Assembly (NCBI RefSeq): GCF_002300555.2
Contig: NZ_NTHN02000017.1
Coordinates: forward strand, 30,389-94,388
Direction of reading: 5' to 3'
From: Alloyangia mangrovi
GTDB taxonomy: Bacteria; Pseudomonadota; Alphaproteobacteria; Rhodobacterales; Rhodobacteraceae
DNA: 64,000 nucleotides
The translations under genes were made by a program, and so were the position numbers. This document shows, piece after piece, positions 9,556-18,655 of this stretch. Under the pieces are notes generated by a model. It had not been told where the DNA came from, searched no databases, and was given only the letters and a program-made list of their open reading frames with translations. The number at the start of each line of letters is the position of its first letter. Position 1 is the stretch's first letter.

Positions 9556-10692
9556 TCAGTTCTGGTTGGACTTCCCAACAACAGCCATAAGTAGGGCGAA
9601 ACGCTCAGAGATACTGGCGATCTCAAGGTACTCGTCCCTGCTGTGCGCGGCGCCACCGACTGGTCCAACACCGTCGACGGTCGGAACTCCCAAGGCGGCC
9701 GTGAAGTTCCCGTCGGATCCTCCCCCGGTATGCTGCCATCCTATCTTCATCCCCAACCCGAGAGCAGCCTCGTCGAAAACTGTGGCGAGGTCTCGATTGG
9801 CTTCGGAGGCAGGCATGGGCGGGCGGGTCATTCCTCCGCTCACATCGACGGTCACACCTGCGGTAGAGGGGCTGGACTGCAACTCGTCGATCCGGCGACG
9901 AACCGCGTCTGCCTGCTCTTGCGTGGAGATCCGCACATCCAGCTCTGCTCGCGCCGCGTCGGCCACGGCATTCACCGAGGTTCCACCTTCAATGAGACCG
10001 ACATTGAGATTCATGCCCTGAACGAAGTCGGTCAGCTTGTGCAACTCGAGGGTCCAATGGGCGAGTTCGTTGATCGCGCTGGCCCCGTTTTGCGGGTCGA
10101 CCCCTGAATGGGCGGCCTTGCCGTTGAAGGTGAACGTATACCGGCATGATCCCTTACGGGCGATAACAAGATCGCCGTTGGATCGTGCGGGCTCGAGCAC
10201 AAGGGCTCGGCGAGTGCGTCTGGCCAGGTCCTCGATCCAGCTGCGGGCATGACGCGAGCCGATCTCCTCGTGACTGTTCACGGCAACGCAGATCGAAGGC
10301 GGCACCTTTCCGGCGGTATGGTAGGCTCGCGCGAGGTAGAGCGCGAAGAGCGCCCCGGACTTCATGTCCATCACCCCGGGACCGTAGGCGCGCCCGTCCT
10401 TCGTCGAAAATGGGCGCTCGGCCGCTGTGCCCTTGGGGAAGACGGTGTCCGCATGCGCCAGAAGAAGGTAGTCGATCGTGTCGCCGCAGCCAGGGCTGAA
10501 GACCTCAAGGCAGGGCGCGAGATCGTCATGGACATGGACCTCGCGGCTGGACCAGCCGAGCTTGGCGAACTCCGCGGCGAAAAAACCGGAGATTTTGCAG
10601 ACGCCCTCGCGATCATAGCTGCCGCTGTCGATGTTCACCAGGAATTCCAGGTCCGAGAGGTAGCTTGTCAGATCAAACCCGAAAGTGTTCAT
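9556..10692 (-). CDS. M20-family metallopeptidase (carboxypeptidase G2 / ArgE-DapE type)
   Basis: A 378-residue zinc amidohydrolase. The metal-binding pattern is visible: LLLAHADTVFP (His and Asp context), GVMDMKSG with the bridging Asp, SHEEIGS with the catalytic Glu pair, and a late AAHSRDEYLEI His. A dimerisation domain is inserted in the middle (AAHSGVDPQNG). Family members remove glutamate or acyl groups from N-acylated amino acids. I chose ATG 10692 for its AAAGGAC upstream. It follows a DcuC-family carrier gene by about 60 bases, suggesting hydrolysis of an imported acidic amide such as an N-acyl or glutamyl conjugate; that link is inference. Confidence 0.85.
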   Translation of the reverse strand: MNTFGFDLTSYLSDLEFLVNIDSGSYDREGVCKISGFFAAEFAKLGWSSREVHVHDDLAPCLEVFSPGCGDTIDYLLLAHADTVFPKGTAAERPFSTKDGRAYGPGVMDMKSGALFALYLARAYHTAGKVPPSICVAVNSHEEIGSRHARSWIEDLARRTRRALVLEPARSNGDLVIARKGSCRYTFTFNGKAAHSGVDPQNGASAINELAHWTLELHKLTDFVQGMNLNVGLIEGGTSVNAVADAARAELDVRISTQEQADAVRRRIDELQSSPSTAGVTVDVSGGMTRPPMPASEANRDLATVFDEAALGLGMKIGWQHTGGGSDGNFTAALGVPTVDGVGPVGGAAHSRDEYLEIASISERFALLMAVVGKSNQN

Positions 10693-10754
10693 TGGGTGTC
10701 CCTTTCGTGAATTGGGGATACGCTGCCCCCGGGTATCGGGGGCAGCGCTGCTCG

Positions 10755-12125
10755 TCAGGTGAAGATCACTGCACTGAGCATCACGGCGACGATGCCGCCT
10801 GCGAGGGGGATGGCGCCGCGGCGCACGATCTCCATCGGGCTGCATTGCCCCGCGTCACTGACGGCGATGATCACACCTGCCACCGGGGACAGGGAGCGGC
10901 CCAGGCCCGCGATGAGCTGCATGGGCAGCAGCATCAGCACGGGCGATGCGCCCAGGCCGCCGGCAAGGGCCGGTGCCATGTGGCCGAAGGAGAAGAACGC
11001 CGCGTTGCCGGAACCGGTCACGATGGTGACGAGGATCACTAGGATGCACATCAGGACCGTCATCGCCGTGAGGCCGAAGCCAGCACCTTGAGCTAGATCG
11101 ATCATGAAACCGACCATGCCGATGGTTGTCAGGCCTGCTGCGAAGACTTCGGCGCAGACAACGAGCGAGACAATGCGCGAGAACATGCCCCCCATGCCAT
11201 CGAAGAAGGCCATGAAGTCCTTGGAGACCTGGCGCGGATCACCTTTGCGGAAGAACTCGCAGACCAAGCCAAGGAGCGCACCCATAAACATGGCGGTCAC
11301 CACGCTGACGCTGATCCAGCTGATGAGCAGCTTGGAGAAGATCAGGATAAAGGTCAGCGGCACCAGCGGGAGCAGCGCGTAAAATGCGGGCACGTCGACC
11401 TTCTCGGCCGTGCTTGCATTGGCGTTTGCCTCTTGCTCCGCCACATGGCCCGCGCGCTTGTCGAAATACCGTGCGGTGAAATAGGTGAGGATAGCTATCA
11501 CGGGGATCGTCACGAGGGCAGTTGGGACCTGATACTGGCTGAAGTAGATCGCCACATCGAGGTCAGCGGTCGTGGCCGCGAGGTTTGCGTTGGCGGAGCC
11601 AGGACCGAGGTCGAGCACCGAGGTCATGCCGATCATCGTCGCGGCTGCCGCAGGGCTCACGCCAAGCCGAACCAGGGTCGGGAAGAATGTGCCCAGCAGC
11701 AGCATCGCAAGACCCGAGGCGGAGGGAATGAAAATGTTGAGGACCTGTCCGACGACATAGCCCAAGGCGAGGACGAGATAGGGCGCCTTGAGCCGCCCCA
11801 GCGGACGGATCGCCATGTTCACCATCGCGTCGGTAGCGCCGATATGGTTCATGTACTTCGCGAAGCCGCCCGCTGACATGATGATCAGGCCAAGCCCTGC
11901 GATGCGGCCAGCGAGGTTGTCGCTGAAGTAGTCGAAGATATCGAGGAGCGAGAGGCCGGTAGACTCAGACTTTTTGTAGAGGATCGAAGTTTCCGGCTGC
12001 ACGACCAGCGTCAAGGCGAGCAACAGCATACCCGCCAGAAGCAGGACTGTGTGAGCTTGAAATTTCTTGATGATGAGCCAAGCGGCCGCAAGCGTCACCG
12101 CCAGGCCAATGATGAACCCGAGCAT
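10755..12125 (-). CDS. DcuC-family C4-dicarboxylate-type carrier
   Basis: A 456-residue integral membrane protein with about a dozen hydrophobic segments. It shows DcuC-family features: an N-terminal LGFIIGLAVTLAAAWLI helix, the conserved IMSAGGFAKYMNHIGA region and the C-terminal GLGRSLSPVAGVIIAVS. DcuC proteins carry C4-dicarboxylates, but in an organism with this gene content the physiological substrate may be another acidic molecule. It is the first gene of a two-gene operon with the M20 peptidase. A LysR regulator is transcribed divergently, with 166 bases between. Confidence 0.82.
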   Translation of the reverse strand: MLGFIIGLAVTLAAAWLIIKKFQAHTVLLLAGMLLLALTLVVQPETSILYKKSESTGLSLLDIFDYFSDNLAGRIAGLGLIIMSAGGFAKYMNHIGATDAMVNMAIRPLGRLKAPYLVLALGYVVGQVLNIFIPSASGLAMLLLGTFFPTLVRLGVSPAAAATMIGMTSVLDLGPGSANANLAATTADLDVAIYFSQYQVPTALVTIPVIAILTYFTARYFDKRAGHVAEQEANANASTAEKVDVPAFYALLPLVPLTFILIFSKLLISWISVSVVTAMFMGALLGLVCEFFRKGDPRQVSKDFMAFFDGMGGMFSRIVSLVVCAEVFAAGLTTIGMVGFMIDLAQGAGFGLTAMTVLMCILVILVTIVTGSGNAAFFSFGHMAPALAGGLGASPVLMLLPMQLIAGLGRSLSPVAGVIIAVSDAGQCSPMEIVRRGAIPLAGGIVAVMLSAVIFT

Positions 12126-12231
12126 ATTTTCTTCCTGTCGTTGTGAATCCGACCCTGTTCGGCGGGCCTTGCGCAGCGCAACGGGAGTTGCGCGCTGTCC
12201 AGATTCTGTGGTCAGGAAGCCCTAGCAGACT

Positions 12232-12248
12232 ATAAGTATGACATTTAT
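12232..12248. promoter_or_regulatory. Candidate LysR-type operator (ATAA-N9-TTAT)
   Basis: ATAAGTATGACATTTAT is an inverted repeat, ATAA-N9-TTAT, that contains the LysR-type T-N11-A core. It is in the AT-rich spacer between the divergent DcuC carrier gene and the lysR gene, the expected place for autoregulation and activation. Confidence 0.4.
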
Positions 12249-12291
12249 GCATATCTGTTATGGTAGAATCGAATTATCTGATGGATGAGCT

Positions 12292-13227
12292 ATGAACCTT
12301 CGCGCCTTGCACGCCTTCTCTGCGGTCATAAGTGAGGGCTCCGTGACCGGGGCAGCCAAAGCTATGAACCTGAGCCAGCCGGCTGTCAGTCGTCTGATTT
12401 CTGTTCTGGAAGCTGAGCTGAAATTGAAGCTGTTCCGAAGGGAGGGTCGTAGCCTGAGCCTGACAGATCATGGTCAGGAGTTTGCACGTGAGGCAGGTCG
12501 AATCTTGGCAGGAGTCCGCGAGCTCCCTGCGATTGCGGAAGAAATTCGGAACCGTCGGAGCAAGATCTTCAGGGTCGTCAGCATGCCGCGCACCTCGCTG
12601 TCCGTCGTCGCGCCAGCTATTGCGCGTTTCTCGGAGGCGCATCCTGACGTCAAGGTGTCGCTGGATGTGAGGTCGCGGCGCGAGCTCGAGAGCTGGATCG
12701 CGGGGCGAGAATACGACATGAGTTTCGGGAATGTCCCGATCAGCGTTGCAACGGCGACCAGCGTGCCGCTTGCGCGCGCGGCGCTTGAGGTTTTGATGCC
12801 GGTAGGACACCCCTTGGCAGCGAAGGGCGAGGTCACACTACAGGATCTGACCAGCTACGTGCTAATCCAGAACCACCCCGGTCAGATGCTGCGGCGGCAG
12901 ACGGATGTGCTTTTTGATACTCAGGGCATTCGGATCGAACATGAAATACTTGCCACAACCTCAGGCATGGCGCAGCAACTTGTCGCCGAAGGAGCAGGAC
13001 TGACGATCCTGGATAGGTTATCCACCTTCGCTACAGACGATCGCGTTGTGACTAGTAGGCCTCTGCTCCCACAAACTTGGGTCAAATTCGGTATCATCCG
13101 TCACCGCGATGACGAGCCAAATCCGTTGGTCGATCTTCTCACCGAATTCCTGAGAAACAGGATACGTGAGTGCGCGCAATTGTGCGCCGCCTCCGGCTCG
13201 ATTGTCTCTATCGAGCGGGGGGGCTGA
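12292..13227 (+). CDS. LysR-family transcriptional regulator
   Basis: A 311-residue LTTR. The N-terminal helix-turn-helix is clear (AFSAVISEGSVTGAAKAMNL, SQPAVSRLISVLEAEL), followed by an effector-binding domain (VVSMPRTSLSVVAPAI onwards). It is divergent from the DcuC/M20 operon, which it probably controls in response to the transported compound or its product. The end is uncertain: a G7 run at 13217-13223 lies four codons before the annotated stop, and with six Gs the protein would instead end near 13251. Only the last few residues are affected. Confidence 0.88.
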   Translation: MNLRALHAFSAVISEGSVTGAAKAMNLSQPAVSRLISVLEAELKLKLFRREGRSLSLTDHGQEFAREAGRILAGVRELPAIAEEIRNRRSKIFRVVSMPRTSLSVVAPAIARFSEAHPDVKVSLDVRSRRELESWIAGREYDMSFGNVPISVATATSVPLARAALEVLMPVGHPLAAKGEVTLQDLTSYVLIQNHPGQMLRRQTDVLFDTQGIRIEHEILATTSGMAQQLVAEGAGLTILDRLSTFATDDRVVTSRPLLPQTWVKFGIIRHRDDEPNPLVDLLTEFLRNRIRECAQLCAASGSIVSIERGG

Positions 13228-13339
13228 GGTTCCCAATAGCATGCCCTAAGGCGCGGAGACACGATGCGCAGATGTCTGTCGCAGCAGCCGGAGATGGTTT
13301 AGATGATGGAAAGGCCGAGCCCGTTTCCCTGAGCGGTGC

Positions 13340-13610
13340 TGCCTCCCGAGAGCTTCGTCGGCGGGCCACTGGCGCTGCTGAAGATCGACGACATCGTGCG
13401 GCTCGACCTGCCCAACCGCAGCCTCGACATGCTGGTCGACTAGGAAGAGATCGCCCGCCGCAAGGCCGCATGGACGCCGCCGGAGCCGCGCTTCGAACGG
13501 GCTGGGGCTACATATTCTCGCGCCACGTCACGCAGGCCGACAAGGGCTGCGACTTCGATTTCCTCGAGCGCTACTTTGGCCGCGCCGCGGGTGACCCCGA
13601 CATTTTCTGA
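13340..13610 (+). pseudogene. IlvD/Edd-family dehydratase, C-terminal remnant
   Basis: Reading across frames gives FVGGPLALLKIDDIVRLDL, PNRSLDMLVD, a TAG stop (13441), EEIARRKAAWTPPEPRFER, a frameshift, then GWGYIFSRHVTQADKGCDFD. This is the C-terminal end of IlvD/Edd dehydratases of the L-arabonate/xylonate type, in which (R)GxxxLYxxHVxQADxGCDFDF is conserved. About 90 residues of the usual ~580 remain, with a stop and a frameshift. No upstream part is present; the LysR gene precedes it. It is a true relic. Confidence 0.75.
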
Positions 13611-13617
13611 AGTGACC

Positions 13618-14533
13618 ATGAACAGGCCCATGCTCTACATGCCCCGCGCCTTCGCCACCAGCGAGGGACGCCTCGACAGATACCAGCTCACCGGACCCGA
13701 TCTGACCGGCCGCGACGGCGAGGTGCGGGCCATGGCCGTCGCTTGCACCGGCAAGGTCGATGCCAGGCTGATGGATCGCTTCCCCGCTCTGGAAATCACC
13801 GCGAAGTTCGGCCTCGGCTACCACAGCATCGACGTGGCCGCGGCGTAGGCGCGCGGGATCGTGGTGACCAACACGCCCGACGTGCTGACCGAAGAGGTTG
13901 CCGACTTTGCGCTCGGCCTGCTGATCGCCACGTCGCGGCAGCTGCCGCAGGCCGCTGCCTACCTGCGCGCCGGGCACTGCCCGCAAAGCCCTATCCGCTG
14001 ACCTTCTCGCTGCGGGGTGGAGGATCGGCCCGCTCGGGCTCGGCCGGATCGGGCAGGCGATTGCCGAGAGGATCACCGCGATGAAGCTCGAGGTCGCCTA
14101 TTGCACCCGCAGGCCGCGCGATCTGCCCACTTGCCCACTTGCCCACTAGCCCGATGCGCTGGCGCTTGCCGAGGTCTGCGACGCGCTGGTGGTGATCGTG
14201 CCGGGCGGCGCCGAGACCGCGGGCCTCATCGATGCAAAGGTGATCGAGGCGCTGGGGCCGCAGAGCATCCTGGTCAACGTCGTGCGCGGGTCCGTGGTGG
14301 ATGAAGCCGCGCTCATCGCGGCGCTGTCGACGGGCAAACCCGGCGCGGCTGGGCTGGCTGTGTTCGAATACGAGCCGCAGGTGCCGCAGGCGCTGATCGA
14401 GCTGCAGAACAAGGTGTTGCTGCCGCATGTGGGCTCGGCAACCGAAGTCACCCGCCGGGCGATGGGCGACCGGGTTCTGGACAGCCTCGATGCCTGGTTC
14501 AGCGGCGGCAAGGTTCCGGATCAGGTCACCTGA
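13618..14533 (+). pseudogene. D-2-hydroxyacid dehydrogenase, decayed
   Basis: The pieces together cover most of a ~310-residue NAD-dependent 2-hydroxyacid dehydrogenase of the glyoxylate/hydroxypyruvate reductase group. The N-terminal part contains FPALEITAKFGLGYHSIDV. After a TAG stop (13846) the frame continues RGIVVTNTPDVLTEEVADFA. A further frame carries the C-terminal LVVIVPGGAETAGLI, VNVVRGSVVDEAALI and LLPHVGSATEVTRRAM. The nucleotide-binding GxGxxG region is disrupted, and an 8-bp triplication (14123-14146) lies in the damaged part. It follows the IlvD/Edd relic closely, so both probably came from one sugar-acid operon. Confidence 0.8.
14123..14146. repeat. 8-bp tandem triplication inside the dead dehydrogenase
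   Basis: Three consecutive 8-bp units read CTGCCCAC, TTGCCCAC, TTGCCCAC and are followed by TAGCCC. Eight is not a multiple of three, so expansion by slippage shifts the frame and brings a TAG into phase. It is a likely cause of one of the lesions in the 13618-14533 pseudogene. Confidence 0.75.
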
Positions 14534-14608
14534 GACGTCCGGGCACTGGAGGCGAAAGCGCTCGCATCGATGCTGTGGGCTCGTCTGCTTCGGGGGCAGG
14601 AAGGCGGC

Positions 14609-14745
14609 TCAGCGACCCTTCATCGCGCGCCAGACCGGGAAGAGCGGCACGTATTTCTCTTCGTCGACCTGCGGGTAGAGCCCGATGATCGGCTCGCCGC
14701 CTTGACCTGCTCAATCTCCTCGACGTGTGTCGTTCGCTCATGGTG
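14609..14745 (-). pseudogene. RraA-family protein, C-terminal remnant
   Basis: The minus strand reads VEEIEQVKA, a one-base shift, then GEPIIGLYPQVDEEKYVPLF and PVWRAMKGR before a stop at 14609-14611. This is the end of the RraA-like (HMG/CHA aldolase superfamily) proteins that often accompany IlvD/Edd dehydratases in sugar-acid clusters. Only about 40 residues are left. It adjoins the dehydratase and dehydrogenase relics in the opposite orientation. A similar fragment lies at 48079-48322. Confidence 0.6.
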
Positions 14746-14862
14746 CCATCCTCCCGTGAGTGAACCTAACGCGCGCGTCCGAACAGACTTTCGTAGATGC
14801 AGCTGAGCGCTGTCCTGCCGCAAAGCACCTCAGGCCCCTTTGTGTCAGGGGATAGAGTATCC

Positions 14863-14889
14863 TTGACAAGCGCCATCCTGTATAACAGG
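14863..14889 (+). promoter_or_regulatory. Promoter -35 element and FadR-type operator of the peptide ABC operon
   Basis: A perfect -35 hexamer TTGACA (14863-14868) is followed by CCTGTATAACAGG (14877-14889), an inverted repeat CCTGT-N3-ACAGG. The same sequence occurs at 21478-21491 and, inverted, at 21611-21626, flanking the GntR gene of this cluster. A repressor bound here would cover the core promoter about 60 bases before the first permease ATG. Confidence 0.65.
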
Positions 14890-14950
14890 TTTGTCGCACA
14901 TCATGAGGGCGCCGCGCGCCCCTGTGCCGGATCAGGGAGGAAGAGCTGGC

Positions 14951-15977
14951 ATGACCTACGACACCCGCCGCCGATGGGCGGCGCTGGCCGGGCAGGGGGG
15001 GATCCATCCTCGTCACGCTTTTCGGCCTGCTCATCCTGACCTTCGTGATCGGTCGCATCATGCCCACCGATCCGGTCCGCGCCATCGTCGGCGAAGACGC
15101 GACCCGAGAGGTCTACGAGACCGTCTATCGTCAGCTCGGGCTCGACCGGCCGATGTGGGAGCAATTCTTCGTCTACCTGCGCGACGTGGCCAGCTTCGAT
15201 TTCGGCACCTCGATCCGCACCGGCCAGCCGGTGCTTCAGGACATCGTGCACGTGCTGCCCGCGACCATCGAGCTGGCGACCTTTGCCATTCTCTTCGGCG
15301 CCGGGGTCGGCATCCCGCTCGGCGTGCTCGCGGCGGTCAAGAAGGACCGCTGGCAGGACCAGCTGATCCGCATCTTCAGCCTGATGGGCCACTCGATGCC
15401 GATCTTCTGGACCGGGATGATCGGGCTGCTGATCTTCTACGCCGCGCTCGGCTGGGTCGGCGGCTCGGGGAGGATGAGCCAGTTCTACATCGGCCTCGTG
15501 CCCGAGCGGACCAACTTCCTGCTGATCGACAGCGCGCTTGCCGGCGAATGGGAGGTGTTCCGCTCGGCGCTCAACCACATCGTGCTGCCCGCCTCGCTGC
15601 TCGGCTACTCGTCTTCGGCCTATATCACCCGGATGACCCGCAGCTTCATGCTCGACCAGCTCGGGCAGGAATATGTGACCACCGCGCGGGTCAAGGGTCT
15701 GAGCCGCCGCCAGACCGTCTGGCGCCATGCCTTCGGCAATATTCGCGTGCAGCTTGTCACCATCGTGGCGCTGGCCTACGGCGCGCTTCTGGAAGGCGCG
15801 GTGCTGATCGAGACGGTCTTCGCCTGGCCCGGCTTCGGTCAGTACCTGACTTCCAACCTGCTGATCGGCGACATGAACGCGGTGATGACCTGCGTTCTGA
15901 TCGTGGGGGTGATCTTCATCGCGCTGAACATCCTGTCCGACCTGCTCTACCGCATCTTCGACCCGAGGACCCGATGA
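14951..15977 (+). CDS. Oligopeptide/dipeptide-type ABC permease (DppB-like), frameshifted in a G7 run
   Basis: Corrected length is 341 residues. ATG 14951 is preceded by AGGGAGGAAG. After 17 codons the frame meets the G run 14995-15001. With six Gs the protein continues GQGGSILVTLFGLLILTFVI, the expected first transmembrane helix; with seven it derails. The rest is a standard DppB permease: YRQLGLDRPMWEQF, PATIELATFAILFGAGVGIP, the EAA-type region EYVTTARVKGLSRRQTVWRH and the C-terminal VIFIALNILSDLLYRIFDPR. The stop overlaps the next gene start. Without correction the gene would lack only its first helix. Confidence 0.87.
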
Positions 15978-16876
15978 CCATGTCCGAGACCACGCCCGCG
16001 GCCGAGACCCGCCGTCGGAGGCCGCAATCGCTGATCGCCGCCGGGAACATCCTCCGCTTCCTTGCCAAGACCCCCACTTCGGCCTTCGGGCTGCTGGTGC
16101 TGGCGGTGCTGATCCTGACTGCGCTCTTCGCGCCGCTCATTGCCACGCATGATCCCTACCTGCAGGATTTGACCAACACGCTGGCACCGCCGGACAGCGC
16201 GCATCTCTTCGGCACCGACGAGCTGGGGCGCGATATCTTCTCGCGGCTCGTGCACGGATCGCGCATCACCCTGACGATCATCTTCCTGGTGACCATCGTC
16301 GTCGGCCCGCTGGGGCTGCTGGTGGGGACCGTGGCGGGGTACTTCGGCGGCAAGACCGACGTGGCGCTGATGCGGGTCACCGACATCTTCCTGTCCTTCC
16401 CCTCGCTGATCCTGTCGCTGGCCTTCGTCGCGGCGCTGGGGCCGAGCCTCAACAACGCGATCATCGCCATCTCGCTCACCGCCTGGCCGCCGATCGCGCG
16501 CCTTGCGCGGGCCGAGACGATGACCTTCCGCAGCGCCGACTACATTGCGGCGGCTCGGCTGCAGGGCGCGAGCCCGGCGCGGATCATCTGGAAGAGCATC
16601 GTGCCGATGTGCCTGCCCTCGGTACTGATCCGGCTGACGCTGAACATGGCGACGGTGATCCTGACGGCGGCGGGGCTCGGGTTTCTCGGGCTCGGGGCGC
16701 AGCCGCCGATGCCGGAATGGGGCGCGATGATCGCCACGGGGCGGCGCTACATGATCGACAGCTGGTGGCTGGTCACCTTCCCCGGTCTCGCGATCCTGTC
16801 GGTCAGCCTTGCGTTCAACCTGCTCGGCGACGGGCTGCGCGATGCGCTCGACCCGAAACAGATGATGAAGAGGTGA
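15974..16876 (+). CDS. Oligopeptide/dipeptide-type ABC permease (DppC-like)
   Basis: A 300-residue permease with an N-terminal OppC domain: a first helix (FGLLVLAVLILTALFAPLI), then PPDSAHLFGTDELGRDIFSR, which is diagnostic for this family, and the cytoplasmic coupling loop DYIAAARLQGASPARIIWKS. The ATG at 15974 overlaps the DppB stop. The end, NLLGDGLRDALDPK, is typical. It pairs with the preceding permease to form the channel. Confidence 0.92.
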   Translation: MTMSETTPAAETRRRRPQSLIAAGNILRFLAKTPTSAFGLLVLAVLILTALFAPLIATHDPYLQDLTNTLAPPDSAHLFGTDELGRDIFSRLVHGSRITLTIIFLVTIVVGPLGLLVGTVAGYFGGKTDVALMRVTDIFLSFPSLILSLAFVAALGPSLNNAIIAISLTAWPPIARLARAETMTFRSADYIAAARLQGASPARIIWKSIVPMCLPSVLIRLTLNMATVILTAAGLGFLGLGAQPPMPEWGAMIATGRRYMIDSWWLVTFPGLAILSVSLAFNLLGDGLRDALDPKQMMKR

Positions 16877-16881
16877 CGGCC

Positions 16882-17724
16882 ATGACCAGCGATCCCATTC
16901 TCGATGTGCAGGGCCTGTCGCTGCGCTACCCCGGCGCGGCGGAGCCGGCGGTGCGCGGCGTCAGCTTCACCCTCGGGCGCGAGCGGCTCGGCATCGTCGG
17001 CGAGAGCGGCTCGGGCAAGTCCACCGTCGGCCGCGCGATCATGAAGCTGCTGCCCGACGCCGAGATGTCCGCCGAGCGGATGCGCTTCGAGGGGGTCGAC
17101 CTGCTGCGTGCCTCCGAGGCGCAGATGCTGAAGCTGCGCGGCGCGCGCATGTCGATGATCCTGCAGGACCCCAAGTACTCGCTGAACCCGATCCGCCGCT
17201 GCGGCGATCAGGTGGCCGAGGCCTACCGCACGCACGTGCGCTGCTCGAAACGCGCGGCGCACGACAAGGCGGTGGCGATGCTGGCGGCGGTGCAGATCCG
17301 CGATCCCGAGCGGGTCTACGGGCTTTACCCGCACGAGGTCTCGGGCGGCATGGGCCAGCGCATCATGATCGCGATGATGCTGCTCACCGATCCAGACCTT
17401 GTCATCGCAGACGAGCCGACCTCGGCGCTCGACGTCACGGTGCGGCTGCAGGTGCTGAAGATCCTCGACGACCTGGTCAAGGAGCGCGGCATCGGGCTGA
17501 TCATGATCAGCCACGATCTCAACCTCGTCCGCAACTTCTGCGACCGGGTGCTGATCATGTACGCGGGCCGGGTGGTCGAGACGCTGGACGCGCGCGACCT
17601 CGACCGCGCCACCCACCCCTACACGCGCGGCCTGCTGGCCGCGCAGCCGCGCATCGGCGGGCCGCGCGCGCCGCTGCCGGTGCTTCAGCGTGACCCGTCC
17701 TGGACCATGGAGGCCCCAGCATGA
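16882..17724 (+). CDS. ABC transporter ATP-binding protein (DppD-like)
   Basis: A 280-residue ATPase with Walker A GESGSGKST, Q-loop ILQDPKYSLNP, signature VSGGMGQR, Walker [13 protein letters not shown] and an H-loop in MISHDLNLV. The C-terminal HPYTRGLLAAQPR belongs to the oligopeptide ATPase group. It lies five bases after the DppC gene and overlaps the next ATPase by four bases. The signature has G instead of the more usual Q (GMGQR against GMRQR), which is tolerated in this family. Confidence 0.92.
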   Translation: MTSDPILDVQGLSLRYPGAAEPAVRGVSFTLGRERLGIVGESGSGKSTVGRAIMKLLPDAEMSAERMRFEGVDLLRASEAQMLKLRGARMSMILQDPKYSLNPIRRCGDQVAEAYRTHVRCSKRAAHDKAVAMLAAVQIRDPERVYGLYPHEVSGGMGQRIMIAMMLLTDPDLVIADEPTSALDVTVRLQVLKILDDLVKERGIGLIMISHDLNLVRNFCDRVLIMYAGRVVETLDARDLDRATHPYTRGLLAAQPRIGGPRAPLPVLQRDPSWTMEAPA

Positions 17725-18467
17725 AACCGCTCCGCATAGAGAAGATGTCGATCCGCTTCGGGGCGGTGACGATCCTGCCCGAGGTGAGCTTCGAGGTGGC
17801 GCCGGGCGAGTGCTTCGGCCTGGTCGGCGAGAGCGGCTCGGGCAAGTCGACCGTCCTGCGCTGCGCCTCGATGCTGCTGGGCACATGGAGCGGTGATGCG
17901 AAGGTCGGGGACCGCTCGGTGCGCGAGATGGATCTCATGGAGCGCTGCCGCACATTGCAGATGGTGTTCCAGGACCCCTACGGCTCGCTGCACCCGCGCC
18001 ACTCTGTGCGCACCACGCTGTCGGAGCCGCTGAAGATCCACCGCCTTGGCGACACCGAAGAGCGGCTGGCGCAGGCGATGCGCGACGTTGGCTTGCCGGT
18101 GGATTTCCTCGACCGCTACCCGCACCAGCTTTCGGGCGGGCAACGGCAGCGCGTGGCGATCGCCCGCGCGCTGATCCTCGAGCCCGAGGTTCTGCTGCTC
18201 GACGAGCCGACCTCGGCGCTCGACGTGTCGGTGCAGGCCGAGATCCTCAACCTGCTCGTCCGGCTGCGCGAGGAGAAGGGGTTTACCTGCGTGATGGTCA
18301 GCCACGATCTGGCGGTGATCGATCACATGTGCGAGCGCTTCGCGGTGATGAAGGCGGGGGATATCGTCGAGGTGCTGCCGCGCGAGGCGATCCTCGATGG
18401 CTCGGCCCGGCACCCCTACGCGCAGGAGTTGATCGCCGCGAGCCTGGCCTACGAGGGCGCGGCGTAA
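17721..18467 (+). CDS. ABC transporter ATP-binding protein (DppF-like)
   Basis: A 248-residue ATPase with GESGSGKST, the Q-loop FQDPYGSLHPRH typical of DppF/OppF, signature LSGGQRQR, Walker [12 protein letters not shown] and MVSHDLAVI. It is slightly short because the C-terminal oligopeptide extension is reduced to HPYAQELIAASL. It ends the five-cistron-type set whose binding protein is encoded convergently at 18656-20245. A strong terminator follows at 18493. Confidence 0.92.
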   Translation: MKPLRIEKMSIRFGAVTILPEVSFEVAPGECFGLVGESGSGKSTVLRCASMLLGTWSGDAKVGDRSVREMDLMERCRTLQMVFQDPYGSLHPRHSVRTTLSEPLKIHRLGDTEERLAQAMRDVGLPVDFLDRYPHQLSGGQRQRVAIARALILEPEVLLLDEPTSALDVSVQAEILNLLVRLREEKGFTCVMVSHDLAVIDHMCERFAVMKAGDIVEVLPREAILDGSARHPYAQELIAASLAYEGAA

Positions 18468-18492
18468 GGGTCATTCGGGACCGGGATGGCGA

Positions 18493-18524
18493 CCCCTTCC
18501 TGCCGGGCGGCAGGGAGGGGTTTT
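18493..18524 (+). terminator. Rho-independent terminator after the peptide ABC operon
   Basis: A 12-bp stem, CCCCTTCCTGCC with GGCAGGGAGGGG (one G-T pair), encloses the loop GGGC and is followed by TTTT. It begins 26 bases after the last ATPase stop. Confidence 0.85.
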
Positions 18525-18608
18525 CATGTGCGCCGGCAGGGGAGTGGGCGGCGCCGCCTGGCAGCAACGGCGCGCCGCGGTCCGGGCAAGCGCCAGTGCA
18601 CATGAATA

Positions 18609-18630
18609 GGCGCACCCCGCGGGATGCGCC
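18609..18630 (-). terminator. Hairpin terminator after the binding-protein operon
   Basis: GGCGCA...TGCGCC arms enclose a CCCCGCGGG core, 26 bases beyond the stop of the minus-strand binding-protein gene. On the minus strand it is followed by TATTC rather than a clean T run. Confidence 0.5.
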
Positions 18631-18655
18631 CTGTTGTCGTCCGCTGTGGCCGGGG

